A stretch of 64,000 bases of DNA, taken from assembly GCA_934462825.1 (NCBI GenBank), contig CAKSIP010000003.1, positions 1 through 64,000 on the forward strand, in the 5' to 3' direction. Numbering within the stretch: position 1 is the stretch's first letter; every line of letters starts with the position of its first letter. The notes under the pieces are model-generated. The model was not told where the DNA came from and ran no database searches. It saw only the letters and a list, made by a program, of their open reading frames with translations. The position numbers and the translations under genes are program-made. The DNA comes from an uncultured Eubacteriales bacterium. Its GTDB lineage: Bacteria; Bacillota; Clostridia; Oscillospirales; CAG-272. This document shows, in pieces, positions 34,953 through 43,889 of the stretch.

Positions 34953-35765
34953 ATGGGGAAAATACAATGGGCGGGCGGCGCGCTTCTTGCGCCCATTCCC
35001 GCCGTGCTTGTGACTTGCGGTTCTGCGGAAAAGAGCAATGTTTTTACCGTCGCGTGGACGGGCATTGTCAACACGCACCCGCCTATGACGTATATATCGG
35101 TGCGCCCCTCGCGGTATTCCTACGATCTGATTCGGGAAAGCGGTGAGTTTATCATCCACCTGACAACCGCGGAGCAAATCCGCAAGGTCGATTTTTGCGG
35201 GATTTATACCGGGCGCAAGGTCAATAAATGGGAAAAATGCGGGCTGGCTACGGAGCCGGCCAAGGTCGTGAAGTGCCCGCTTTTGTCGGACGCCCCGCTG
35301 GCGTTGGAGTGCCGCGTTACGCAGGTGCTTCCCTTGGGAACGCATGATATGTTTTTAGCCGAGATCGTGGCGACCGATGTTGAGGAATCGCTTTTGGACG
35401 AAAACGGCAAGCTCTGCCTGGAGCGGGCGCATCTGGTCGCCTTTGGGCATGGGACGTACTTCGCGCTTGGAGAACCGATCGGCACTTTTGGCTTTTCCAC
35501 GGAAAAGCCGAAGAAAAAGGAAAGCAGAGGGGCAAATCAGCGGCCGGCGGCCGGGCAACCGACGGCCGAGCGGCTCAGTGCCCCCACGCCCTCATCGGAA
35601 AGTGAAAGGGGAAAGCGCAAGACGAGTGCACCTTCTATGGCGAAAAGCGAAAATGCGGTGCGGGCGAAAAAAGGGCCGGAGGCTTCCGCCAAGAGGACGG
35701 CCAAGCCGACGCGCCGGGCGAACAAGCCGAGGGCCAAACGCCCGAAGCCGAAACGATTCGATTAG
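34953..35765 (+). CDS. Flavin-reductase-like (FMN-binding split barrel) protein with basic tail
   Basis: The first 185 residues match the flavoredoxin/flavin reductase-like split-barrel family: LLAPIPAVLVTCGS, NVFTVAWTGIVNTHPPM, YISVRPSRYSYDLI, ESGEFIIHL and the C-terminal HGTYFALGEPIGTFGFS. Such proteins bind FMN and pass electrons in anaerobes. From residue 187 the protein continues with about 85 residues of Lys, Arg, Ala, Pro and Ser, ending KRPKPKRFD, with no resemblance to the family. This tail is probably disordered and could bind nucleic acid. Translation starts just after a heptanucleotide repeat. Confidence 0.82.
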   Translation: MGKIQWAGGALLAPIPAVLVTCGSAEKSNVFTVAWTGIVNTHPPMTYISVRPSRYSYDLIRESGEFIIHLTTAEQIRKVDFCGIYTGRKVNKWEKCGLATEPAKVVKCPLLSDAPLALECRVTQVLPLGTHDMFLAEIVATDVEESLLDENGKLCLERAHLVAFGHGTYFALGEPIGTFGFSTEKPKKKESRGANQRPAAGQPTAERLSAPTPSSESERGKRKTSAPSMAKSENAVRAKKGPEASAKRTAKPTRRANKPRAKRPKPKRFD

Positions 35766-35783
35766 ACCGTGCCGCTGTCACGT

Positions 35784-35887
35784 GGGCGAGCGAACGGACA
35801 AACGGACGAGTGAACAACCGGACAAACGGACGAGTGAACAACCGGACGGACGAACGAGCGGGCAAACGAGCGGGCAAACGGGCAAGC
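35784..35887. repeat. Tetranucleotide-periodic tract (26 units)
   Basis: One hundred and four bases parse without slippage into 26 tetramers, almost all purine-purine-purine-C (GGAC, GAAC, AAAC, GAGC, GGGC; twice GAGT, twice AACC). It begins 18 bases after the flavin-reductase stop. Noncoding on both strands as far as I can judge. Confidence 0.85.
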
Positions 35888-36017
35888 GCCCCCCAATCGC
35901 CCGATTCTTCGCCCGAACAAGCATCCCGACGAACGGTCGCTCCGCCCCAAACAGGGCGCTTGGCTTCGGCCGAACCGCGCGGAAAAAGTTCCAAAACAAG
36001 CTCCCTTGGGGGAGAAT

Positions 36018-36061
36018 AAGCGACGCATGAAAGGCAATGAGCCACGATGCGTCGCTTTTTT
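36018..36061 (+). terminator. Intrinsic terminator
   Basis: Eleven-base stem AAGCGACGCAT with its complement, 18-base loop, then a T-run. It ends the flavin-reductase transcript. Confidence 0.88.
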
Positions 36062-36311
36062 AATGCCCCAAACAAGCAATTATAGGAACATTGCACAAAA
36101 TGGCAAACGCCGAATTGTGCAGATTTCACGACGAAAAAGGCTCCGGGCTTTATGAAATTTTCCCATATATTCCTTCGCGTCTTTTTGCTTTATTATAAAA
36201 AATTTACAATTTTTCAGTAGAAGCTTTGGCGGAAAAATGATATTATATACTAAACTATTATGCCTATTTTCGTTCCCTTCAAAAAATAAAGAGAGAAGAA
36301 AGGTGACTTTT
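36062..36311 (+). other. AT-rich gap before the metallophosphoesterase array
   Basis: About 250 AT-rich bases lead into the six-gene array. A TATACT box near 36247 lacks a good -35, so the promoter is not clearly identified. An AAGGTGA ribosome site lies just before the first gene. No small gene is evident. Confidence 0.4.
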
Positions 36312-38402
36312 ATGAAAAATTGGACGAGATTTTTCAGCTTGCTTTTGGCGCTGGTTTGCGTGGCAGGCACTTTGATCGCTTGTCAGCCCAAGCAGCCCGA
36401 CGAAACGCCGAGCGCAACGCCAACCACAACCCCCTCCGAAACGCCCAAGCCGGAGGATCCGGAGCGCTTCCTTACGCTGGTGGATGGCGTGGCGACTTCC
36501 TACACCATCATCCGCCCTTCCGAGACGACCACGGCCGTGAAGAACGCGGGTAAAAAAATGCGGGAAGGCCTGCGTGCGTACGTGAAGGATGTGACGCTGA
36601 CCGAGGACTTTCTGATGAAGGATCAACAGCCGGGAACCTATGAAATTTTGATCGGTCAAACCAACCGCGAGGAATCCATCGAGGCGCTCAAGGGCGCCAA
36701 CTACGATGACGTGATTGTGGCCGTGACCGGTGACAAGCTGGTGATTAACTCTTATAACGACGAAAAGCTGCTGCCGGCCGTGGAAAAGGTGCTGGCCTCG
36801 CTGAAAAGCGAGAACGGCAAGGTGCTGCTGAGCAGCAAGGCGGCCTTTGAGGAAAGGGCGACCTATCCGTTCCCCGACCTTGCGTTGAACGGCCATTTGC
36901 TGAAGGATTACCGTATCGTGGTGCCGGCGGCTCCGCATGCCCTGGTGAAAAACGCAGCGGAGCGGCTTCAGAAAGCCATTATTGCGGCTTGCGGAACTTG
37001 CCTTCCGATTGTGAACGATCATTCCGAAGCGACGGAAAAAGAAATTGTGATCGGGAAAAATGAGCGCCCCGCTTCTTCCATCATAGATTTGGACAATCTG
37101 TCCGACTATACTTGCGTGATCAAAAACAGCGGCGCCGCCCTTGTTGTGGGCGCGACCGATAACAGCTTTGCTTTGAGCCAGGCGCTGGACGCCCTGACAA
37201 AAATGGTGGCGGCCGGCAAAATCGAGGAAAAGACGATTACGCTGGACAACTGCATCACGCCGATGCTGACGGCGTTCTGCTTTACCGATGTGCATAACTG
37301 CTTCGCCATGCTGGAGCCGCCTTACGTTTTCCGCAAAACCGCCACGCTGGCCATTGACACACTGCTGGCAACGACCGGTCAGGTGGATATTGTTCTGGAC
37401 GGCGGCGACCTTATGAGCGACTATCCGTCATGGACAACCTCCGGCCACTTGCCGTATGAATACTTTCTCGGCTTCAAGGAGCTTACGGTGAAAACGTATG
37501 CCGCGCTGGCCAAGGACGGCAAGGTGATGTACGTGGCTGGAAACCACGACTATGCCCAGGGCGAGGAAGCGACCGACGGCCCCGGCAAGAACGGCTCCTA
37601 TAACTCGGCGGATTTCTACTTCTCCGGCCCGATGAAAGACACGCTTGGCGAGCTGCCCGACAGCGAAAAGCATGAGATCGTCGGCAGACATACCGGCGAA
37701 AAATATCTGTTGGCGTTCCATTACGTGGTGAACGGCGTGGACTTTATCGGTTTGGCGCCCGATCCCGACCTGATTTGGTCAAATCAACAGTGGGCGTTCA
37801 ACCAGGATTCGATGCGATGGCTGAAAAACAAGCTGAACGAAATTGATCCCGACGGCATCAAGCCGATCTTTATGGTTTGCCATTACGCAACGGATCAGAG
37901 AGACGCAAGATATGAGGACGTGAATCAAGGCATCCATCATGACTCCTCCGTGGTGCTGTCCCTTTTGCCTGTGCTGAAGGGGCACCGCAATCTGTTCTAT
38001 TTGTACGGCCATTGGACGTGTGCGCACAGCTTCCACACCGACTATACGGTTAAAAACGTATTGCACTACAATGATAAAGGCAACGTGATTGACATTCGGG
38101 GCAACGAAACGCAATCGACCGAGGTGGTGCCCGTGGAAAAGCGGTTTTTCAACGCGGTTTGGATGGGCGGCTTCCGTCTCGACTACAACAAAGAGGACTT
38201 CAATAATGACGCGCTGTTTGGCTATGGCGGCTACACGAAAAAGCAGTTTTTCCCCACCACCGCAACGCCGAAGCTTTCGCAGGGCATGTATATTGAAGTG
38301 TTCCCGGATCGCGTGGTGTTTACCATGAAGAACTTTGGTACAAAGAAAGGCTTTGAAACCGGAACCCAGCTGGAGCCTTACACCGTGTACTTGTATCGAT
38401 AA
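36312..38402 (+). CDS. Metallophosphoesterase lipoprotein, array member 1
   Basis: The 696-residue product starts at the ATG after AAGGTGA. The signal peptide ends in lipobox LIAC (Cys24), then a Thr/Pro linker. Two related alpha/beta modules follow (about 50-175 and 190-315), each with YxIxxP, a helix, EIxIGxxxR and a closing KLVINSYN-type strand. They resemble the non-catalytic N-terminal domains of GH67/GH20-type glycosidases. The C-terminal half is a calcineurin-like phosphoesterase: FTDVHN (Asp326, His328), GGDLMSDYP, GNHDYAQGEE (410-413 core), VCHYA and GHWTCAH (566-572). The canonical final GHxH is changed to GHWT. Likely outside the membrane; substrate unknown, perhaps phosphorylated glycan or wall polymer (inference). 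Confidence 0.85.
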   Translation: MKNWTRFFSLLLALVCVAGTLIACQPKQPDETPSATPTTTPSETPKPEDPERFLTLVDGVATSYTIIRPSETTTAVKNAGKKMREGLRAYVKDVTLTEDFLMKDQQPGTYEILIGQTNREESIEALKGANYDDVIVAVTGDKLVINSYNDEKLLPAVEKVLASLKSENGKVLLSSKAAFEERATYPFPDLALNGHLLKDYRIVVPAAPHALVKNAAERLQKAIIAACGTCLPIVNDHSEATEKEIVIGKNERPASSIIDLDNLSDYTCVIKNSGAALVVGATDNSFALSQALDALTKMVAAGKIEEKTITLDNCITPMLTAFCFTDVHNCFAMLEPPYVFRKTATLAIDTLLATTGQVDIVLDGGDLMSDYPSWTTSGHLPYEYFLGFKELTVKTYAALAKDGKVMYVAGNHDYAQGEEATDGPGKNGSYNSADFYFSGPMKDTLGELPDSEKHEIVGRHTGEKYLLAFHYVVNGVDFIGLAPDPDLIWSNQQWAFNQDSMRWLKNKLNEIDPDGIKPIFMVCHYATDQRDARYEDVNQGIHHDSSVVLSLLPVLKGHRNLFYLYGHWTCAHSFHTDYTVKNVLHYNDKGNVIDIRGNETQSTEVVPVEKRFFNAVWMGGFRLDYNKEDFNNDALFGYGGYTKKQFFPTTATPKLSQGMYIEVFPDRVVFTMKNFGTKKGFETGTQLEPYTVYLYR

Positions 38403-38409
38403 AAAAGGC

Positions 38410-38430
38410 AGGGCCGTGAAAAACGGCCCT
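38410..38430 (+). other. Intercistronic hairpin, array spacer 1
   Basis: Perfect AGGGCCGT/ACGGCCCT stem with loop GAAAA, followed by AATAACTCCC and the next AAGGAGG site. It is duplicated in the next spacer (40548-40568). It may stabilise or attenuate the polycistronic mRNA. Confidence 0.7.
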
Positions 38431-38458
38431 AATAACTCCCAAAAAAGGAGGCAAATCT

Positions 38459-40537
38459 ATGAGATTTTGGACGAGATTTTTCAGCTTGCTTTTGGCGCTG
38501 GTTTGCGTGGCGGGCACTTTGACCGCTTGCCGGCCCAAACAGCCCGACGAAACGCCGACCGCAACCCCATCCGAAACGCCAAAGCCGGAGGAGCCGGAGC
38601 GCTTCCTTACGCTGGTGGATGGCGAGGCTACTTCCTATACCATCATTCGTCCCTCCAAGACGACGACCGATGTGAAGAACGCGGGCAAAAAAATGCGGGA
38701 AGGTCTGCGTGCGTACGTGAAGGATGTGACGCTGGCCGAGGACTTTCTGATGCAGGATCAAAAGCCAGGCAACTATGAGATTCTGATTGGCCAAACCAAC
38801 CGGGAAGAATCCATCGAGGCGCTTAAGGGCGCTAAGTACGATGACGTGATTGTGGCCGTTGTCGGTGACAAACTGGTGATTAACTCTTACAACGACGAAA
38901 AGCTGCAACCGGCGGTCGAAAAGGTGCTGGCCGCGCTGAAAAACGAGAACGGAAAGGTGCTGCTTAGCAGCAAGGCTTCGTTTGAAGAAAGAGCGACCTA
39001 TCCCTTTGACGATGTTACGCTGAACGGAAAATCGCTGAAGGATTACCGTATTGTAGTGTCGGCAACTCCGCATGCCCTGGTGAAAAGCGCGGTGGAGCGG
39101 CTTCAAAAAGCCATTATTGCGGCTTGCGGCACTTGCCTGCCGATTGTGAACGATCATTCCGAAGCGACGGAAAAAGAAATTGTGGTCGGGAAAAATGATC
39201 GTCCCGCCTCCTCTACCGTAACATTTGACGACCTGACAAAGTATACATATACCATCAAAAATACCGGTGAAACGCTGGTTGTGGGCGCAACCGATAACGG
39301 CTTTGCTCTGAGCCAAGCCTTGGACGCGCTGGCAAAAATGGCGGCAACCGGAAAAATCGAGGAAAAAACCATGACGCTGGACAACTGTATTACTCCGATC
39401 CTGACTTCCTTCTGCTTTACCGATACCCATAACTGCTTTTCCATGCTGGAGCCTCCCTACATTTTCCGCAAAAATGCGCAGGAAGCCATTGACTACCTGC
39501 TGAAAACGACCGGACAGGTGGATGTCGTTTTGGAGGGCGGCGACTTTATGAGCGACTACCCGTCATGGACAAGCTCCGGCCACTTGCCGTATGAATACTA
39601 CCTCGGCTTCAAGAAAATGGCCACCGAACGATATGCCGCGCTGGCCAAGGGCGGCAAGGTGATGTACGTAGCCGGAAACCACGACTATGCGCAGGGCGAA
39701 GAATCCACCGACGGCCCCGGCAAAAACGGTTCTTACAACTCCTCGGAATTTTACTACACCGGCCCGATGAAGGAAACCCTTGGCGAATTGGCCGATGACG
39801 AAAAGTTTGAAATTGTCGGAACACACACCGGGGAAAAGTATCTTTTGGCGTACCACTATGTCATCAACGGCGTTGATTTCGTCGGTCTGTCGCCCGATCC
39901 CGATCTGATCTGGTCGGCACAGTCATACGGCTTCAATATCGCCTCGTTGAATTGGCTGAAAAACAAGCTGAATGAAATTGATCCCGATGGCATCAAGCCG
40001 ATTTTTATGCTCTGCCACTACGCCATTTCCCAGCGCGTAACATCCTCGAATCTGAACGCGCCTTATATTGACAGGACCATTACGGCTACCATGCTTCCGA
40101 TTCTCAAGGGGCATCACAACCTGTTTTACCTGTTCGGTCACTGGACAGTCAAGCACTCGTTCCACACCGATTTTACCGTGAAAAACGTGATGCATTATGA
40201 TGTTACGGGAAAGATTATCAATATTCAAGGCGATGAAACGGACTCCACCGCGGTGGCCTCGTTTGAAAAGCGGTATTTTACGGCCGTTTGGATGGGCGGC
40301 TTCCGTTTGGATCGTGACGGTGATCATACGTATTTCAACAATGACATACCGTATGGATACGGCGGCTATAGCTATAAGCAACCCTTCCCCTCTGCGGCCA
40401 CACCGAAATTGGCGCAGGGTATGTACATTGAAGTGTTCCCGGATCGCGTGGTGTTTACCATGAAGAACTTCGGCACGTGGGAAGGCTATAAAACCGGAAC
40501 CCAGCTGGAGCCTTACACCGTGTACTTGTATCGATAA
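38459..40537 (+). CDS. Metallophosphoesterase lipoprotein, array member 2
   Basis: A 692-residue close paralogue of member 1, nearly identical through the signal peptide (lipobox LTAC) and Thr/Pro linker and very similar through both accessory modules and the phosphoesterase. Catalytic motifs are FTDTHN, EGGDFMSDYP, GNHDYAQGEE, LCHYA and GHWTVKH. The start has AAAAAAGGAGG ten bases or so upstream. The shared 5' region and spacer with member 3 point to recent duplication. Family assignment is firm, substrate unknown. Confidence 0.85.
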   Translation: MRFWTRFFSLLLALVCVAGTLTACRPKQPDETPTATPSETPKPEEPERFLTLVDGEATSYTIIRPSKTTTDVKNAGKKMREGLRAYVKDVTLAEDFLMQDQKPGNYEILIGQTNREESIEALKGAKYDDVIVAVVGDKLVINSYNDEKLQPAVEKVLAALKNENGKVLLSSKASFEERATYPFDDVTLNGKSLKDYRIVVSATPHALVKSAVERLQKAIIAACGTCLPIVNDHSEATEKEIVVGKNDRPASSTVTFDDLTKYTYTIKNTGETLVVGATDNGFALSQALDALAKMAATGKIEEKTMTLDNCITPILTSFCFTDTHNCFSMLEPPYIFRKNAQEAIDYLLKTTGQVDVVLEGGDFMSDYPSWTSSGHLPYEYYLGFKKMATERYAALAKGGKVMYVAGNHDYAQGEESTDGPGKNGSYNSSEFYYTGPMKETLGELADDEKFEIVGTHTGEKYLLAYHYVINGVDFVGLSPDPDLIWSAQSYGFNIASLNWLKNKLNEIDPDGIKPIFMLCHYAISQRVTSSNLNAPYIDRTITATMLPILKGHHNLFYLFGHWTVKHSFHTDFTVKNVMHYDVTGKIINIQGDETDSTAVASFEKRYFTAVWMGGFRLDRDGDHTYFNNDIPYGYGGYSYKQPFPSAATPKLAQGMYIEVFPDRVVFTMKNFGTWEGYKTGTQLEPYTVYLYR

Positions 40538-40547
40538 AGAAACAGGC

Positions 40548-40568
40548 AGGGCCGTGAAAAACGGCCCT
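40548..40568 (+). other. Intercistronic hairpin, array spacer 2
   Basis: Same AGGGCCGT stem and GAAAA loop as at 38410, in a spacer that is nearly identical to the previous one. Confidence 0.7.
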
Positions 40569-40596
40569 AATAACTCCCAAAAAAGGAGGCAATTTT

Positions 40597-42672
40597 ATGA
40601 GATTTTTGACGAGATTTTTCAGCTTGCTTTTGGCGCTGATTTGCGTGGCAGGTGCTTTGACCGCTTGCCGGCCCAAACAACCCGACGAAACGCCGACCGC
40701 AACCCCATCCGAAACGCCAAAGCCGGAGGAGCCGGAGCGCTTCCTCACGCTGGCGGATGGCACATCCAGCCAATATAAGGTGATTCGTCCTACAGAAACG
40801 ACACAGGCGGTGAAAGACGCCGCGGTAAAGATGCGCGAGGGGTTGCGCACCTATGCGCCGGCTCTTTGGCTGGAGGAGGATTTCCTTATAAAAGGCCAAA
40901 CGCCGGGCAACTATGAAATCTTGATCGGTCAAACCAACCGCGAGGAATCGGATCAGGCACTGAAAGGCGCGAAATACGACGATGTGGTGGTAACGATGAT
41001 CGGTGAAAAATTGGTTATCAATTCCTACAACGACGAAAAGCTGGAGGGCGCTGTCGAAAAGGTGCTGGCCGCGCTGAAAAACGAGAACGGCAAGGTGCTT
41101 TTGAGCAACAAATCGACCTTTGCCGAAAGAGCCACCTACCCGCTGTCCGACATCACGCTGAACGGCACTTCGCTGAAGGATTACCGTATCGTGACAAAGG
41201 CAAAGCCTCACGCCTTTGTGAAAAACGGAGTGGAACGGTTGCAGAAAGCCATTATTGCAGCCAGCGGCTTTTATCTGCCGATTATCACCGATAGCACCGA
41301 GGCCACGGGAAAAGAAATTGTCGTCGGAGAAAGCAAACGCCCTGCATCGACCGGGACGGATGTTAGCGAAATCGGCGCCTATACGTACATTATCAAAGAC
41401 AGCGACGGCAATGTGGTCGTTTGTGCATCGGATAATGATTATACCTTAAGTCAGGCGTTGGACGCACTGACAAAAATGGTAGGAAGCGGAAAGGTCGAGG
41501 AAACGAAAATGACGCTGGACAATTGCATCACACCGATGCTGACCTCCTTCTGCTTTACCGATACGCACAACTGCTTTTCCATGCTGGAGCCTCCCTACAT
41601 TTTCCGCAAAAATGCGCAGGCCGCCATTGACTACCTGCTGAAAACGACCGGACAGGTGGATGTCGTTCTGGAGGGCGGCGACTTTATGAGCGATTACCCG
41701 ACATGGCAAAGCTCCGGCCACTTGCCGTATGAATATTACCTCGGCTTCAAGAAAATGGCCACCGAGCGATATGCAAAGCTTGCGAAGGGTGGCAAGGTGA
41801 TGTACGTAGCCGGAAACCACGACTACGCGCAGGGCGAAGAATCCACCGACGGCCCCGGCAAAAACGGTTCTTACAACTCCTCGGAATTTTATTTTACCGG
41901 CCCGATGAAGGAAACCCTTGGCGAATTGGCCGATGACGAAAAATTTGAGATCGTCGGCACGCACACCGGGGAAAAGTATCTTTTGGCCTATCACTATGTC
42001 ATCAACGGCGTTGATTTTGTCGGTCTGTCGCCCGATCCCGATCGGGTCTGGTCGGCACAGTCATACGGCTTCAATACCGCCTCGCTGAATTGGCTGAAAA
42101 ACAAGCTGAATGAAATTGATCCCGAAGGCATCAAGCCGATCTTTATGCTTTGCCATTACGCCATGTCTCAGCGTGGGACCGACGTAGAGCTGAACACGCC
42201 TTATAGTGACCACATCATTACGGATGCCATGATGCCGGTTCTCAAGGGGCATCACAACCTGTTTTACATGTTCGGACATTGGGCCAGCTATGTGTCCTTC
42301 CACACCGATTTTACTGTAAAAAACGTGATGCATTACAATGTCATGGGAAATATTTTCAATATTAAAGGCGATGAAACAGACTCTACCGCGGTGGCCTCGT
42401 ATGACAAACGGTACTTTACGGCCGTTTGGATGGGCGGCTTCCGTTTGGATCACGACACTCATATGTATTTCAACAATGACATTCCGTATGGATACGGCGG
42501 CTATACCCAACAGCAATCTTTCCCCTCCGCCGCTACGCCGAAATTGGCGCAGGGCATGTACATTGAAGTGTTCCCGGATCGCGTGGTGTTTACCATGAAG
42601 AACTTCGGCACGTGGGAAGGCTTTAAAACCGGAACCCAGCTGGAGCCTTATACGGTCTATCTTTACAAATAA
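40597..42672 (+). CDS. Metallophosphoesterase lipoprotein, array member 3
   Basis: A 691-residue paralogue. The signal peptide and Thr/Pro linker match member 2 almost exactly, the two accessory modules are clearly more diverged (for example YKVIRPTETTQAVKDAAVK), and the phosphoesterase domain again closely matches member 2. This mosaic suggests gene conversion or recombination between copies. Motifs are FTDTHN, EGGDFMSDYP, GNHDYAQGEE, LCHYA and GHWASYV, the last lacking any histidine within four residues after GH. Confidence 0.85.
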   Translation: MRFLTRFFSLLLALICVAGALTACRPKQPDETPTATPSETPKPEEPERFLTLADGTSSQYKVIRPTETTQAVKDAAVKMREGLRTYAPALWLEEDFLIKGQTPGNYEILIGQTNREESDQALKGAKYDDVVVTMIGEKLVINSYNDEKLEGAVEKVLAALKNENGKVLLSNKSTFAERATYPLSDITLNGTSLKDYRIVTKAKPHAFVKNGVERLQKAIIAASGFYLPIITDSTEATGKEIVVGESKRPASTGTDVSEIGAYTYIIKDSDGNVVVCASDNDYTLSQALDALTKMVGSGKVEETKMTLDNCITPMLTSFCFTDTHNCFSMLEPPYIFRKNAQAAIDYLLKTTGQVDVVLEGGDFMSDYPTWQSSGHLPYEYYLGFKKMATERYAKLAKGGKVMYVAGNHDYAQGEESTDGPGKNGSYNSSEFYFTGPMKETLGELADDEKFEIVGTHTGEKYLLAYHYVINGVDFVGLSPDPDRVWSAQSYGFNTASLNWLKNKLNEIDPEGIKPIFMLCHYAMSQRGTDVELNTPYSDHIITDAMMPVLKGHHNLFYMFGHWASYVSFHTDFTVKNVMHYNVMGNIFNIKGDETDSTAVASYDKRYFTAVWMGGFRLDHDTHMYFNNDIPYGYGGYTQQQSFPSAATPKLAQGMYIEVFPDRVVFTMKNFGTWEGFKTGTQLEPYTVYLYK

Positions 42673-42696
42673 TTTGCGGACAAATGAGGTGCATTT

Positions 42697-43863
42697 ATGA
42701 ACTGTAACAAACAAGAACCAAAATTGACAGCCTTTTGCTTTACCGATACGCACAACTGCTTTTCCATGCTGGAGCCTCCGTATGTTCTTCGGAAAACGGT
42801 TTCGATGGCTGTGGATGCCCTGCTGAAAACCAAAGGGCAGGTGGATGTGGTGCTGGAGGGCGGGGATTGCATGAGCGATTACCCGACATGGACCAGCTCC
42901 GGCCACTTGCCGTATGCGTACTACAAAGACTTCAAAGCCCTTGTGGTGGAAAATTACGCAAAGCTGGCCAAGGGCGGCAAGGTGATGTATGTGACCGGCA
43001 ACCATGACTACGCGCAGGGCGAAGAAGCCACCGACGGCCCCGGCAAAAACGGCTCTTATAATTCCTATGACTTTTACTATACCGGCCCGATGAAGGAAAC
43101 GCTTGGCGAGTTGGCCGATAACGAAAAGTTTGAGATCATCGGCACGCATACCGGCGAAAAGTATCTTTTGGCGTACCACTATGTTATCAACGGCATTGAT
43201 TTTGTCGGCCTGTCGCCCGATCCCGATTTGATCTGGTCGGAACAGGCGTACGGCTTCAATGTTTCCTCGCTGGATTGGCTGAAAAACAAGCTGGAGGAGA
43301 TGGATCCCGACGGCACCAAACCGATCTTTATGCTCTGCCACTACGCCATTTCCCAGCGCGCGACAATCAAGGATTTGAATGACCCTTATGAGGACGACAC
43401 GATTACAACAACGCTCGCTCCGATTCTCAAGGGACATCGCAATCTGTTTTATTTGTTTGGCCATTGGGCGAACTATGTGTCCTTTTACACCGACAACACG
43501 GTGAAAAGCGTGATGCACTATACGCCCGAAGGTAAAATCATTCCCATTCGCGGGGATGAAACGGAATCGACGGCTTTGGCGCCCCTTCAAGAGCGCTCGT
43601 TCAACGCAGTGTGGATGGGAGGCTTCCGCTTGGATCATGACGGTCAAACACAATATTTTGAGGACGACGCGGTAGAAGGCTGGGGCGGCTATACCGACCA
43701 TAAGCGGGTTTTCCCCTCCACCGCTACACCAAAGCTGGCACAGGGCATGTACATCGAAGTGTTCCCGGATCGCGTGGTGTTTACCATGAAGAACTTCGGC
43801 ACGTGGGAAGGAATAAAAACGGGAACGGAATTGAAGCCCTATACCGTGTACTTGAACCAATAA
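42697..43863 (+). CDS. Leaderless single-domain metallophosphoesterase, array member 4
   Basis: Only 388 residues: no signal peptide and no accessory modules, just a short hydrophilic start followed by the phosphoesterase domain (FTDTHN, EGGDCMSDYP, GNHDYAQGEE, LCHYA, GHWANYV). It is therefore predicted to be cytoplasmic, unlike members 1-3. The ATG follows AAATGAGGTGC, only 24 bases after member 3. The domain is highly similar to that of members 2 and 3. Either a distinct intracellular form or a copy that lost its 5' part; the frame and ribosome site are intact. Confidence 0.85.
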   Translation: MNCNKQEPKLTAFCFTDTHNCFSMLEPPYVLRKTVSMAVDALLKTKGQVDVVLEGGDCMSDYPTWTSSGHLPYAYYKDFKALVVENYAKLAKGGKVMYVTGNHDYAQGEEATDGPGKNGSYNSYDFYYTGPMKETLGELADNEKFEIIGTHTGEKYLLAYHYVINGIDFVGLSPDPDLIWSEQAYGFNVSSLDWLKNKLEEMDPDGTKPIFMLCHYAISQRATIKDLNDPYEDDTITTTLAPILKGHRNLFYLFGHWANYVSFYTDNTVKSVMHYTPEGKIIPIRGDETESTALAPLQERSFNAVWMGGFRLDHDGQTQYFEDDAVEGWGGYTDHKRVFPSTATPKLAQGMYIEVFPDRVVFTMKNFGTWEGIKTGTELKPYTVYLNQ

Positions 43864-43889
43864 AACAAAAGATAACAAGAGGATAGAGT

